The position numbers and the translations under genes were made by a program. The notes below the pieces were generated by a model. It was not told where the DNA came from. It searched no databases and was given only the letters and a program-made list of their open reading frames with translations. Shown in pieces: positions 1-10,425 of a stretch of 64,000 nucleotides of DNA. This DNA is from Paenibacillus sp. SYP-B4298 (GTDB taxonomy: Bacteria > Bacillota > Bacilli > Paenibacillales > Paenibacillaceae): NCBI RefSeq assembly GCF_027627475.1, contig NZ_CP115484.1:1487501-1551500 (forward strand), written 5' to 3'. Position 1 is the stretch's first letter, and the number at the start of each line of letters is the position of its first letter.

Positions 1-1743
1 ACCGACGGACAGGGCTTCGATATTGATCTCGGTCATGATAACGGTCTGGTGCAGTACAATTACAGCCATCATAACGAGGGCGGCTTCCTGCTCTTGATCG
101 ACGTGGAGAGCAGCGCTTATCCGGCGACCGTAACGAACACGACGATTCGTTACAATATCAGCGAAAATGACGGGCCGGTTAAAGGTCTGATCACCTTCGC
201 GCTGGCGCTGCCGAACAATACGCATATTTACAATAACACGTTCTACAACGATCATCCGACGATTCGGCCGATCTATTGCGACGACTATTGTCAGACGAAT
301 CCGAAGAAAGCAGGCAAGGTATGGAGCTTCAAGAACAATATCGTCTACACGACGGGCTCTGCCGAGTATGTCTTGCCGAGTACGACAGGACAGATCGACT
401 ACAATCTGTACTATGGCGGCCATCATGCCAGCGAACCAAACGATGTTCACAAATTGACATCCGATCCACTCTTCGTCCAACCGGGCAGCGGCGGCATCGG
501 GCTGCATACGGTCTCCGGCTACAAGCTGCGGGAAGGCTCGCCGGCGCTGGGCAGCGGCGTAGTTATCGCTAACAACGGGGGCAAGGATTACTATGGCAAT
601 CCGGTCTCCGCGACGGCTGCCCCGCATCGCGGCTTCTACAACGGTGCTGCGATCTCGAATGCAGCAGCGACTGCGATTCTGGATGCGAAGGCGGCGATCG
701 AAGCGCTGCCATCCGCTCAGGCGTTGCAGCTTACCGATGCGGGTGCGGTTGAGGCGGCTAGAGCACTCGTAGCTGCGGCTCTGACCGCAGGCGCGACAGC
801 GGACGATGTGATCAATCTGGCGAAGCTGACCGAGCTGGAGCAGCGGCTGAGCCGGCTGCTTGATCCGCTGCTGGCGAAGATCGATGCAGCCATCGCAGCC
901 ATCGACCAGTTGCCAGCGGCTAGCGAGCTGGTGTACGGGGACAAAACGGCGGTCCAAGCGGCTCGCGCGTTAGTCGATGCAGCCATCGCAGACGGCGCTT
1001 CTCCATCGGCGATTATCAATACACAGCATCTGGCAGACAACGAGGCGCAGATCGCGCTGCTGGAGGCGGACTATCTCGTCGTGGCCGCAGCGATCCAGTC
1101 GGCGATCGATGCAATCGACGCCCTGCCGCCACTGCCAGCGTTAGCTCTAACGGACAAGTCGTCCGTTGAGGCTGCACGCGCGCTGGTTGACGCAGCCAAG
1201 TCGCAGGGCGCACCTGAATCGAGTGTGCTCAATATCGGGACACTGAACGCGGCAGAGGCCCGCATCCTGGAGCTCAGGATCGCGAGCCGGGTCACCTGGA
1301 CGGATACATTCAACAATCTGAACCTGTCCTATATGAAGTCATCCGGTTGGGTGCTGGATTCGACCAATACGTCGACGTATTTCGAAGGAGATAGCTTCCG
1401 GCTCAGCCGTTCGAACAGCAGTACACAGTCGATGATCTATGAGGCGACGGCTGGACACCATATCGCAGGCTTCCGGGTGAAGAGCTACTACTTTATTAAT
1501 CCGGGAACGGTGATGGTCTATGGTACGGCTACTGATCCTGGACTGAGCTCTACTGTATGGACGCCAATTGCCTATACATCGGCTGATCCGGTCGTGACGA
1601 GCGGGCAGTGGCGGCGCACGTATCTGACGAACAGCGCCGAGCTGCCAGAGGGGCTGCGGTATATCAAGTTCGAGATTACGGGCTCGCCGAGCTACTCCCC
1701 TCAGATCGGCACCCTGGAGCTGTCCATGGAGCCCACGTTGTAG
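1..1743 (+). CDS. secreted beta-helix protein, C-terminal part (5' end outside window)
   Basis: The reading frame is open from base 1, so the start lies upstream. The first ~170 residues show right-handed parallel beta-helix spacing (short turns rich in N, D and G, such as VQYNYSHHN and IRYNISENDG), as in polysaccharide lyases and surface adhesins. Then come three ~75-residue helical repeats around the motif (L/V)xAARALV(A/D)AA, resembling FIVAR-like spacer modules. The last ~150 residues are a Ser/Thr/Tyr-rich beta-sandwich of carbohydrate-binding type. No catalytic residues can be assigned because the N-terminus is missing. It is probably extracellular and acts on, or binds, polysaccharide. 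A strong terminator follows, so it is not co-transcribed with the next gene. The general class is fairly sure; the exact enzyme family is unknown. Confidence 0.6.
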   Translation, partial: TDGQGFDIDLGHDNGLVQYNYSHHNEGGFLLLIDVESSAYPATVTNTTIRYNISENDGPVKGLITFALALPNNTHIYNNTFYNDHPTIRPIYCDDYCQTNPKKAGKVWSFKNNIVYTTGSAEYVLPSTTGQIDYNLYYGGHHASEPNDVHKLTSDPLFVQPGSGGIGLHTVSGYKLREGSPALGSGVVIANNGGKDYYGNPVSATAAPHRGFYNGAAISNAAATAILDAKAAIEALPSAQALQLTDAGAVEAARALVAAALTAGATADDVINLAKLTELEQRLSRLLDPLLAKIDAAIAAIDQLPAASELVYGDKTAVQAARALVDAAIADGASPSAIINTQHLADNEAQIALLEADYLVVAAAIQSAIDAIDALPPLPALALTDKSSVEAARALVDAAKSQGAPESSVLNIGTLNAAEARILELRIASRVTWTDTFNNLNLSYMKSSGWVLDSTNTSTYFEGDSFRLSRSNSSTQSMIYEATAGHHIAGFRVKSYYFINPGTVMVYGTATDPGLSSTVWTPIAYTSADPVVTSGQWRRTYLTNSAELPEGLRYIKFEITGSPSYSPQIGTLELSMEPTL

Positions 1744-1780
1744 CCTGAAGCGAAGCGATAGATAGCAGGAATGAGCAGCA

Positions 1781-1828
1781 AGAGACACCCCGGACGATTG
1801 TGTCCGATGGGGTGTCTCTGTTTGTATT
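1781..1828 (+). terminator. rho-independent terminator after the beta-helix gene
   Basis: A perfect 11-bp stem (AGAGACACCCC pairing with GGGGTGTCTCT) is followed by a T-rich run (TTTGTATTTC). It lies 38 bases after the stop codon. Confidence 0.85.
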
Positions 1829-1962
1829 TCTTGGAACATGTACCTCGGAAGCTTTGATCCTTCGTCACGCACTCCTAGAAAGATGTCTGTTTCAATACGG
1901 ATAATCGAGACCTGTTAGGGGCAGGTTGTGCATTCTCTACAAATTTTACAAAAAATTTAGCA

Positions 1963-1993
1963 TTTTCGACAATAAGTATTGTTTTTCGACAAT
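1963..1993. promoter_or_regulatory. two Spo0A boxes (0A boxes) upstream of the RCC1-RHS pair
   Basis: The 11-mer TTTTCGACAAT occurs at 1963-1973 and again at 1983-1993, exactly 20 bp apart, so both sit on the same face of the helix. Its reverse complement, ATTGTCGAAAA, contains the established Spo0A recognition core TGTCGAA. A good -10 box (TATAAT, 2026-2031) lies about 35 bp downstream, which suits activation by Spo0A~P. The next gene starts at 2161. The sequence match is direct; the control of the toxin locus by the sporulation regulator is inferred. Confidence 0.7.
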
Positions 1994-2160
1994 ATGACTA
2001 TATACCCATTTTTTAGATCATGAACTATAATGAGTTGAACAGATTACAGAGGATAGGGGAGGCGTTTATTCTGAATGAGGATAGTGCTTCAGGAGCGTGT
2101 TCAGTACAGAGATAGTTAAGCAGCAGGACAAGAATATAATGAACAGAAGAGGTGTATTGA

Positions 2161-5100
2161 ATGGGTAAGAAGATGCATATTCGATGGCTTATTGTCGTAC
2201 TGTGCTGGATGTTAGCAGGCACATTAATCTATCCGCTTTCTACCAAGGCACAATCGGGCAGCGGGCCTCATGTCGTTTCTACGATTCCGCTAGAGCAACA
2301 GAGCGGGATAGCGGTGGATTCAATTATGCAGATCGAATTTGATGAGGAGGTTGTAGCTGTTGATAATGTTGAACCTATAGTGGTTCTATCGTCAGAAGGA
2401 GTCGTGCCTTCGGACAAGTCCATTCAAGGCAAGACTTTAACGATCACACCGCAACACCCTTTGCCATATGACCAGACGATTTTTGTCTACATCCCTAATG
2501 ATTCTTTACAGAGTGTGACCGGAGAGTTGCTGCAGCAAACATATACCTTCTCTTATCGGACAGAGACTCATCCTGTCATTGAACTGGAACCTGTATCAGA
2601 ATTGAGTGTTATGTATGCGTCTCCAACTGTTCAACAGGAAGTAGACGTCGATACCCCGCTTTATCTTCAATTCAACACATTGATTCAAGCAGATGAGCAA
2701 TATAGTGGCATTAACCTGAGGATGGGAGAGGCAGAGATCCCGGTGCAGACGGTTATCCAGGACGACATACTGTGGCTCATTCCGGATCAGCCTCTGCAGC
2801 ATGATGAGTATTACGAAGTAATGGTTCCTGCGGGAGCGATTCAGTCAGTGACGGGCGCTCTCCAGAATGATATGTATACGTATACATTCGAAACTGCACC
2901 AGCTCGGCTAATGATGATGAGATCGGCCCATGCGCAAAAGCAAGTTAAACTTGCTGTAGGTTTCTATTCAACGGCTGAGGTAAGGTCCGATGGTACAGTA
3001 TGGACGTGGGGATACAATAATAAGGGGCAACTGGGTGACGGGACAACCGTGAACACCAAAATACCGAAACAGGTGCTTGGCCCCGGTGGGAATAATGTAG
3101 CTTCCGTAGCAGCGGGATCGGAGTATATGGTTGCTCTAAAGACGGATGGAAGTGTGTGGACTTGGGGAGACAATCAATATGGTCTTCTTGGCGATGGTAC
3201 GATGACAACCACCTCCACATCTGTTCAAGTGAAGGGTGCTGGGGGAGTTGGCTTCATGAGTGACATCACAGCAATCTCTGCAAGCACATCAGACCGAGTC
3301 GTCCTAAAATCAAATGGGACGGTATGGACGTGGGGATATAACTATGATGGAAATCTGGGTGACGGAACAAGGATAAGACGGACGACACCAGTTCCTGTCA
3401 AGGGTCCCGGAGGGCAGGGGATTCTATCCAACATTACTGCAATAGACACTAAAGCGGGACATATGTTGGCGCTTCGCTCAGATGGTACAGTCTGGGCTTG
3501 GGGGAGGAACGATTATGGGCAATTAGGCGATGGGACAACAATCGACCGCCATACCCCTGTACAAGTGAAAGGGCTTGAAGGCACGGGCGTATTAACCGAT
3601 GTCATTGCAGTATCGGCGGGTAACGTGAGTAGCTATGCTTTGAAATCAGATGGTTCCGTGTGGAGTTGGGGAGCAAACACATTCAATATGCTAGGAGATG
3701 GCACTGCGGTGCATCGTTCAACCCCGGTACAGGTGAAACAGCAAGGGATGGGCTTCCTGTTTGATATTGTAGCGATTGAGGCTGGTGGGATGAGTGCATA
3801 TGCCTTGAAATCCGATGGTACGCTTTATAGTTGGGGAAGCAATGCGATGGGAGAGTTAGGCGATGGTACGACAACAGACAGATCGAATTCAGTTAAAGTG
3901 AAAAACGAAACGAATTCCGACGGCGTGCAAGCGATTTCTTTTCTTGCTGCTGGAAGCTCCATGGTCTTGGCTTTAAAAGCAGATGGAACATTGTTGGGTT
4001 GGGGGTTTAATTATTATGGACAACTTGGCGATGGAACAACGACATCAAGAAGTTTACCGGTCGTTTTGGGGAACTCCTCCGGAGGCTTACCAAAACAGGA
4101 AGTTCCGATTGCTGCGGGGCGTTCACATACCGCATATATTAAACCCGATGGCACTGTCTGGAGTTGGGGAGCCAACGATTATGGTCAATTAGGCGATGGA
4201 ACGACGATACAACGGCGCTCTCCAGTGCAAGTGAAGGGTCTGGTTAGTATAGTTGCCGTTACTGCAAGCAACAATCATACACTCGCATTAAAATCCGACG
4301 GCACCGTCTGGAGTTGGGGTTTGAATGACTCCGGTCAATTAGGCGATGGAACGACGACCTTTACTCGCCATACACCTGTACAGGTGAAGGGAATGGGTGG
4401 TACAGGTTATTTAACTGATATCGTAGCAATTCGTACAAATAATTATCATTCTGTGGCCTTGAAATCCGACGGTACGGTATGGACATGGGGCAAAAATAAC
4501 TTCGGTCAGTTGGGAAATGGAACGAGCAGCTCATACTATGCACCAGTACAGGTCAGAGGCCGCTTTGGTATTGGAGAATTGACGAATATCGTATCCATTG
4601 CCGCTGGGACATATCATACCGTGGCACTAAAAGTGGATGGTACCGTGTGGAGTTGGGGCTACAATGCTTATGGTCAATTAGGCGATGGCACGGAAACTAA
4701 TAGCCAGACACCAGTTCAGGTCAAGTGGGGCAGGCATCCCTTGACTTCAATCACGGCATTGGATGCTGGTGATCTTTTTACTGTTGCTCTTGATGCTCTA
4801 GGGACTGTCTATAGTTGGGGCTTCGGTGGGTTCGGCCGCCTGGGCAACGGAGAAACAAGCAACCAATTGACACCTGTGACCGTGAAGAGAATGGGAGGGG
4901 AAGGTATATTGCGTAACGTGAAAACGTTGAGCACAGGCGTTTCGCATACGGCGGCAATCGCAACAGATGGTACTGTCTGGAGCTGGGGAGACAACACGAG
5001 CGGCGGCCTGGGGGATGGAACGACGACGGACAGAACAACTCCGGTACAAGTCAGAGGAGCCGGTGGAGTTGGTATCATGTCGAATGTTGCGAATATTGCC

Positions 5101-5370
5101 GTTGGACTCAATTATACAACCGTAGTAACAAGCGATAACAATGTATGGAGTTGGGGAAATAACGCTAGCGGTCAGTTTGGTAACGGAACAAATGTAAATT
5201 CCTTCTATCCAACAGGCGTGAAGTGGCCCAAGCTTAATGTGTATCAATACGATGCCTCCAATCGCTTGATTGTCTTCCAGTTCTGGGTTGGAGATAACGA
5301 ATACCGTCGGATATATACCTACGATGCTAACGGGAACCTGGTTTCGACGGTGACGAGTTTGCTGTCTTAG
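2161..5370 (+). CDS. secreted RCC1-repeat protein with two Ig-like domains
   Basis: 1069 residues. The start has an AAGAGGTG ribosome site six bases upstream. Residues 1-31 form a Sec signal peptide. Two Big_5/SbsA-type Ig-like domains follow (~35-128 and ~135-245). From ~260 to ~1020 there are 14 RCC1-type repeats, each with a core like DGTVWSWGxNxxGQLGDGT. A break after the seventh repeat (a Gly/Ser/Pro linker near residue 640) divides them into 7+7, which predicts two seven-bladed beta-propellers in tandem. The C-terminus (YTYDANGNLVS) is a YD-repeat-like tail resembling the RHS protein encoded 54 bases downstream. The two genes are probably one transcription unit. A role as an extracellular partner or adhesin for the RHS toxin is inferred from context; RCC1 propellers in general bind proteins. 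Confidence 0.8.
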   Translation: MGKKMHIRWLIVVLCWMLAGTLIYPLSTKAQSGSGPHVVSTIPLEQQSGIAVDSIMQIEFDEEVVAVDNVEPIVVLSSEGVVPSDKSIQGKTLTITPQHPLPYDQTIFVYIPNDSLQSVTGELLQQTYTFSYRTETHPVIELEPVSELSVMYASPTVQQEVDVDTPLYLQFNTLIQADEQYSGINLRMGEAEIPVQTVIQDDILWLIPDQPLQHDEYYEVMVPAGAIQSVTGALQNDMYTYTFETAPARLMMMRSAHAQKQVKLAVGFYSTAEVRSDGTVWTWGYNNKGQLGDGTTVNTKIPKQVLGPGGNNVASVAAGSEYMVALKTDGSVWTWGDNQYGLLGDGTMTTTSTSVQVKGAGGVGFMSDITAISASTSDRVVLKSNGTVWTWGYNYDGNLGDGTRIRRTTPVPVKGPGGQGILSNITAIDTKAGHMLALRSDGTVWAWGRNDYGQLGDGTTIDRHTPVQVKGLEGTGVLTDVIAVSAGNVSSYALKSDGSVWSWGANTFNMLGDGTAVHRSTPVQVKQQGMGFLFDIVAIEAGGMSAYALKSDGTLYSWGSNAMGELGDGTTTDRSNSVKVKNETNSDGVQAISFLAAGSSMVLALKADGTLLGWGFNYYGQLGDGTTTSRSLPVVLGNSSGGLPKQEVPIAAGRSHTAYIKPDGTVWSWGANDYGQLGDGTTIQRRSPVQVKGLVSIVAVTASNNHTLALKSDGTVWSWGLNDSGQLGDGTTTFTRHTPVQVKGMGGTGYLTDIVAIRTNNYHSVALKSDGTVWTWGKNNFGQLGNGTSSSYYAPVQVRGRFGIGELTNIVSIAAGTYHTVALKVDGTVWSWGYNAYGQLGDGTETNSQTPVQVKWGRHPLTSITALDAGDLFTVALDALGTVYSWGFGGFGRLGNGETSNQLTPVTVKRMGGEGILRNVKTLSTGVSHTAAIATDGTVWSWGDNTSGGLGDGTTTDRTTPVQVRGAGGVGIMSNVANIAVGLNYTTVVTSDNNVWSWGNNASGQFGNGTNVNSFYPTGVKWPKLNVYQYDASNRLIVFQFWVGDNEYRRIYTYDANGNLVSTVTSLLS

Positions 5371-5424
5371 TCAGACCCCTGCTTTTTAACGGCATATATA
5401 TCTCAAAACAAGGAGGCTTTTTAC

Positions 5425-8400
5425 TTGAAGAAGTATCTATCCATTCTACTGATTCTGGCCTTATTCATAAGCTTGCTGCCCTCTGCTGCAGCCGAACCGA
5501 GCAATCAGGATATTCAGGGATACTATGAAGATACCATAGCGTTGGAAAGTGAAGAGCTACATGAACAGGAAGATACGAGTTCATATGAAGCTTTTTCTCC
5601 TGAAAGCATCATCCCTGATACAGGGGCAAAGGAACCGTTCATTCCGGAAGTATTGCCTCAGCTCGTGACAGAGCCAACCGATGATGGCGAGGAAAAGATA
5701 AGTCTACAAATGATGATGGCACGAATGAACAATGAACTCCCGGATCCAAGCATCATCAAGGCGGTTGGCAATTTAAATGTAAAGACACCACAAGCGCCCT
5801 ATTCCATCACTCAACAGCAAGAAAGTATCTCCACGTTAAACGGTCATTTGTCGGTCGAGGCAACGGACCTATCCTTGCCAGGGAGGAACGGTCTGTCCTT
5901 TGACCTCAAGAGAATCTACGATGTCTCTGACGCTGTCTTTTTTGAGCAAAGCTACGAAATGACTAAATACTGTGTGTGCAGGGTTGAGTATTCTGGTGTT
6001 GAATATAAAGAAATAGAGAACACGAATACGAATGAAACTTCTAAAACCTACATTACTAGTGGCAGATTTTATTTTGATCGTAATCACTTTGAATTTATGA
6101 ATAATGAATTCGATGCAGTTGGATTGATGAGATATATTAATAATAAGGTTGGTCAAGGTACAGCCTTCGCAACAAGTTGGTCATCCACCGATGCCAATGG
6201 CTTTCGTTCAAGAACAATTGGGGAAGTCAGCCCTTATCCAAATGTAACACTCACAGACTTATATGGGTATGAAAAAATAATAGGCTGGCGAAATAAAGCC
6301 AAAGATAAAACTACAGAAGAGAAATTGTTCCCGATCGGTAAGGGGTGGAAGTGGAAGATTCCATATGTAAAGTATGCTGAGGGTGGAGCATATCTTAATC
6401 TTTTTGATCAAGGAAGCTATCAAATTTCCGGTAATAAGCTGAAAGGTTATCCATTCCAGGACTTATCTATCGCTAATGATTATTCCGTCACGATTAATGG
6501 AAAAAAATCGTATCTTGTATTGAAATCAATCAGAGGCATTAACCATTATTTCGCAAATGATGGACGGTTGATTCAAATTGCAGATCAATATAATAACACA
6601 ATTAAATTTTATTATAGCACTCATCCTACTTATGGTACTGTCCTCACTCGAATAGAAGATGCCGTTAATAATACCATAGAAATTGCCTACAATGAATACG
6701 ATGTAGAATTAAAGCAAGGGGATAAAACGGTAAAATATTATAAATATAATCATCAAACGTTTAATACGCTCCCCGAGTTTGAAATGCTGAATACCGATAT
6801 ATTATATCGTGTATCAGATGCTGCAGGACGACAGACAAATTACAATTATTTTTTTGATGATAGTAACTTTAATCTTATTCAGAATGGGACTTATAAAAGC
6901 AATCCGATTGCCCTGCTGACGAGCATACAACATCCAACAGGTTCGTCGACCAATTATACGTATGCGCCTGTCACCCGAAAGGTAGGCGATTACGCTTCAC
7001 AGCATGATTTCCGTATCACTTCACGAAAAGATGTGTCTGGTGGAAAGACCTATCGCTTGCAGAATTATACCTATACCAATCCACAAGGAGCAGCGACTGA
7101 TTATGCGAGCACCTATGGTCAGAATATAGCTAACTTCTATGTCAACGTTGATGACGGCTTGACTCGCACAGTATATGACCATCGAAAAAAGGTGCCCAAT
7201 GCGAATGAATCGCCGGAGTTTTATACGAATCGTGTGACACAGACAACGGGTGATGAGCAGCGATTGATCACGTTTCAATATGATGAAGCACGCAAGATTA
7301 CATCACCGATTCAGACGACAACCCAGTATAAGAAAGGAACAAGTACAGCGGCGTCGGTTCAAACCTCGCGAACATTCGATAATTATGGAAATATACTAAC
7401 AGAGACAGATCCAACCGGCAATACAACAACCTATACGTACCATCCGACGACACGACTGCTCTCCAGTGTATTGAACCGAGTTAATGACACGGACAGTCGA
7501 TTTACGGAATTTACCCGTAATTCGCAAGGGAGCGTCACCAAGGTTACGATAAGAAAAAATGATGCTATTGGGGAACTGATGGCTCAGGCTTCCTATGAGA
7601 ATATCGATGCTTATGGAAATGTGAGACGCACTGTAATTAAGGATAACGGGCGAGATATTGTATATGAAGCGGAATATGGAACTCCATTCCTTAGCGCATA
7701 TCCAACGAAACAGACGGTTCAAACCAAAAATGCTAATGGCGTGACGCAATCGATCGTGAACATAATGGATTACTATCCACGCACCGGGATGATTAAATCG
7801 TATACAAACGGGAATGGCCGCACCACGCAATTTCAATATGATAAGCTGGATCGGCTAACCCGCGTCACCAACCCGGATGCTTCAACAGCGTCGGTTGTCT
7901 ATACAGATTCGACGAATCAGGCGGTAATTACGGATGAGAGCGGTATTGTTACTCGAATGAGGTGGGACCGGTTCGGGAATCTGATCGAGGAGGCTATTCG
8001 AGAAGGCTCAACCTATCGCATCTTACGTTCCCTTGGTTACGACACGTATGGACGAGTGGATTGGGAGCGGGATAACGCCAATCGAATGACCGACTATGAT
8101 TATGATTCATGGAGCCGTATCGTTAAAACGACATATCCGGACAACTCGTATGCAACCGTCCAGTATGATGATATTAATCGGCAAGTGATGACTGTTGATC
8201 CGGAAGGAAATCGGACGCGCACTACGAGCGATGTGCTTGGAAGGACGATTCTGAGCCAGATATGGCGCGGCGGGCAATATCAACAATTGGAGTCCATGAC
8301 GTATGACCGTGAAGGCAATATCCTTACGCACGCGAATGCGACGAATGCGACGACGACCTACACATATGATGTATTGGGCCGAACCCAATCAGTGAAGGAT

Positions 8401-10425
8401 GCATTGCAAAAGGAGTACAGCTATACGTATGCGCTGGCAGGACCAATGACAGCGATCATCTACCCGGACGGCAATAAGATTCGGAAGCAATATGATGAAC
8501 TGGGACGGTTGATCAAGCAAACGAATGAACTTGGTCAAATCGATAAATACTTCTATGATGCCAACGGGAACGTTATTGAACATATCGACCGGAAAGGCCA
8601 GTCGTTTACGTATAGTTATAATAATCGGGATTTCTTACTCGAAAGGAAAGCACCTGGCGAGACGGTGACCTTCACCTACGATCCCTCCGGGCGTCGGAAG
8701 ACGATGAGTGACAGCATAGGCGTTACTTCCTATGAATACAAAGCTGCGACCGGAGAATTGCTGCGTGTGGTACTTCCCGACAGCAGGGATATACGTTATA
8801 ACTATAATACACTAGGACAAAGAACTACTATGACCGATCCGTTCGGCTATGTAACTTACTACACGTATGATAATCGGAATCGGTTGACCGCAGTGGGGGC
8901 TTCAACCAGCAATCCCGACGCCTCGTATACGTACTATAAGAACAATCTGCTCCGGGAGATTCGACTGAATAATGGCAACACGTCTTCCTTTGTATACGAT
9001 GGCATACGATTAACGGGGTTGACTCATAAGAAATCCAACGGTACGCTGCTCCATTCGTTTCAGTACGCCTATGACGGGAACGGCAACATCACGTCCCAGT
9101 CTGGCAATCAGGCAGGAACTGCGTTCCAGTATCAATATACCTACGATTCCTTGAATCGAATTACAGGTTCCAGCCAATTCAATGAGGCCTACACATACGA
9201 TATACGTGACAACAGGGCGACGCTGGAAAGCGATCAATCGCTGGAGCCATTCATCTCCACTGATCCGCAGTACGCGTATGATTCGCAGAATCGTCTCATA
9301 AAAGCGGTCGTGGATGGGAAAGAAGTGGCGTATCGGTACAATGGGGACGGACTGCTGTACGAGCGAACCGAAGGTAACCAGAAAACTCGTTATTATTATG
9401 ACGGGGATCAGGTCATTGCAGAAGGAACGGTAGCTGGCGCAGGGAATGCGGCGGCGTTCAAGATGCGATATGTAAGGGGCAAAGGGTTGGCCGCGCAGCA
9501 GAGTGCGAGTGGAAAAGCCTACTATCTGCACAATGGGCATGGAGATGTCATCGAATTACGAGATGGAACAGGCAACACAGCTTTAAACCGTTATACGTAT
9601 GATATATGGGGCAAGCCGGTGATCGAACAGGAGACGGTGCCCAACTCGTTCCGCTATGCCGGAGAACTGTGGGATGGGGCAACCCAATTGCAATATTTGC
9701 GAGCGCGCTGGTATGATCCAAGTGTAGGGCGGTTTATTAGTAAGGATACGTATGAAGGGGATATTAAGAATCCGCTGACGTTGAATTTGTATGCGTATGT
9801 GCATAATAATCCATTAAGGTATGCTGATCCGAGTGGACATAAGGTTTGGTTAATTCATGGGACATGGTCAGACAATACAACATGGAAAGAAGATTTTACT
9901 AAATACATTGGAGATTTATATAATGAGGAAGTTCAAGCGATTGAGTGGGAAGGGAAAAACAGTAAAGAATCTCGAGAAAACGGTTCAAAAAAAGTAGTAG
10001 ATGCAATTAAAAAGTGGTACAATTTATATCCTGATGATCCCGTTCGACTGATTGGGCATAGTCATGGTGGTAACGTATCCATATTAGTAGCTAACGCTCT
10101 GTATGAACTTGGCATTAGTGTAGAAACATTAGTTACTATTGCAACTCCAGTCAGAGAAGATTATCAATTAAGCGTTAATGTTAGACAGCACTTAAATGTC
10201 TATAATAATTATGATTCTGTACAAATAAACGGGAATAATTATTCAAAAGGTTTCAAAGCAGGTAATACTTTCGAAAGTGCCATCAATATCGAGGTAATAT
10301 TAGAAGAAGAGTATCGCGGCAAGATAGTATATGGTATTGCAAATCATTCACGAATGCACAGTAATATAGATGTTTGGAAAAAGTGGATTCAACCGTTCAT
10401 CACACAATCATATTTAATGATTTAG
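5425..10425 (+). CDS. secreted RHS/YD-repeat polymorphic toxin with C-terminal alpha/beta-hydrolase (lipase-like) domain
   Basis: 1666 residues. It starts at TTG with a perfect AGGAGG eight bases upstream. Residues 1-24 form a signal peptide. Residues ~120-600 are the N-terminal RHS region, and many YD repeats (GNxTxYxYD type) follow to ~1400. The RHS-associated core then ends at the conserved block around residues 1432-1475 (RARWYDPSVGRFISKDT ... NPLRYADPSGH). After this junction the composition becomes markedly AT-rich and the sequence changes to a ~190-residue toxin domain. That domain has an oxyanion-type HGTW near its start, a GHSHGG nucleophile elbow (Ser ~1546), a YDSVQ acid candidate and a late HSRMHS histidine. 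The toxin is therefore probably a lipase or esterase released by the RHS shell. No immunity gene lies directly downstream; an IS begins 170 bases after the stop. Scraps of this gene's 3' end recur downstream. Confidence 0.88.
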   Translation: MKKYLSILLILALFISLLPSAAAEPSNQDIQGYYEDTIALESEELHEQEDTSSYEAFSPESIIPDTGAKEPFIPEVLPQLVTEPTDDGEEKISLQMMMARMNNELPDPSIIKAVGNLNVKTPQAPYSITQQQESISTLNGHLSVEATDLSLPGRNGLSFDLKRIYDVSDAVFFEQSYEMTKYCVCRVEYSGVEYKEIENTNTNETSKTYITSGRFYFDRNHFEFMNNEFDAVGLMRYINNKVGQGTAFATSWSSTDANGFRSRTIGEVSPYPNVTLTDLYGYEKIIGWRNKAKDKTTEEKLFPIGKGWKWKIPYVKYAEGGAYLNLFDQGSYQISGNKLKGYPFQDLSIANDYSVTINGKKSYLVLKSIRGINHYFANDGRLIQIADQYNNTIKFYYSTHPTYGTVLTRIEDAVNNTIEIAYNEYDVELKQGDKTVKYYKYNHQTFNTLPEFEMLNTDILYRVSDAAGRQTNYNYFFDDSNFNLIQNGTYKSNPIALLTSIQHPTGSSTNYTYAPVTRKVGDYASQHDFRITSRKDVSGGKTYRLQNYTYTNPQGAATDYASTYGQNIANFYVNVDDGLTRTVYDHRKKVPNANESPEFYTNRVTQTTGDEQRLITFQYDEARKITSPIQTTTQYKKGTSTAASVQTSRTFDNYGNILTETDPTGNTTTYTYHPTTRLLSSVLNRVNDTDSRFTEFTRNSQGSVTKVTIRKNDAIGELMAQASYENIDAYGNVRRTVIKDNGRDIVYEAEYGTPFLSAYPTKQTVQTKNANGVTQSIVNIMDYYPRTGMIKSYTNGNGRTTQFQYDKLDRLTRVTNPDASTASVVYTDSTNQAVITDESGIVTRMRWDRFGNLIEEAIREGSTYRILRSLGYDTYGRVDWERDNANRMTDYDYDSWSRIVKTTYPDNSYATVQYDDINRQVMTVDPEGNRTRTTSDVLGRTILSQIWRGGQYQQLESMTYDREGNILTHANATNATTTYTYDVLGRTQSVKDALQKEYSYTYALAGPMTAIIYPDGNKIRKQYDELGRLIKQTNELGQIDKYFYDANGNVIEHIDRKGQSFTYSYNNRDFLLERKAPGETVTFTYDPSGRRKTMSDSIGVTSYEYKAATGELLRVVLPDSRDIRYNYNTLGQRTTMTDPFGYVTYYTYDNRNRLTAVGASTSNPDASYTYYKNNLLREIRLNNGNTSSFVYDGIRLTGLTHKKSNGTLLHSFQYAYDGNGNITSQSGNQAGTAFQYQYTYDSLNRITGSSQFNEAYTYDIRDNRATLESDQSLEPFISTDPQYAYDSQNRLIKAVVDGKEVAYRYNGDGLLYERTEGNQKTRYYYDGDQVIAEGTVAGAGNAAAFKMRYVRGKGLAAQQSASGKAYYLHNGHGDVIELRDGTGNTALNRYTYDIWGKPVIEQETVPNSFRYAGELWDGATQLQYLRARWYDPSVGRFISKDTYEGDIKNPLTLNLYAYVHNNPLRYADPSGHKVWLIHGTWSDNTTWKEDFTKYIGDLYNEEVQAIEWEGKNSKESRENGSKKVVDAIKKWYNLYPDDPVRLIGHSHGGNVSILVANALYELGISVETLVTIATPVREDYQLSVNVRQHLNVYNNYDSVQINGNNYSKGFKAGNTFESAINIEVILEEEYRGKIVYGIANHSRMHSNIDVWKKWIQPFITQSYLMI

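Noticed and set aside
3000-5200. Regular repeats with the look of an array (possible CRISPR)
   Set aside because: The repeats are the coding units of the RCC1 propeller (WG and LGDGT motifs) in one open frame; spacing and sequence vary.
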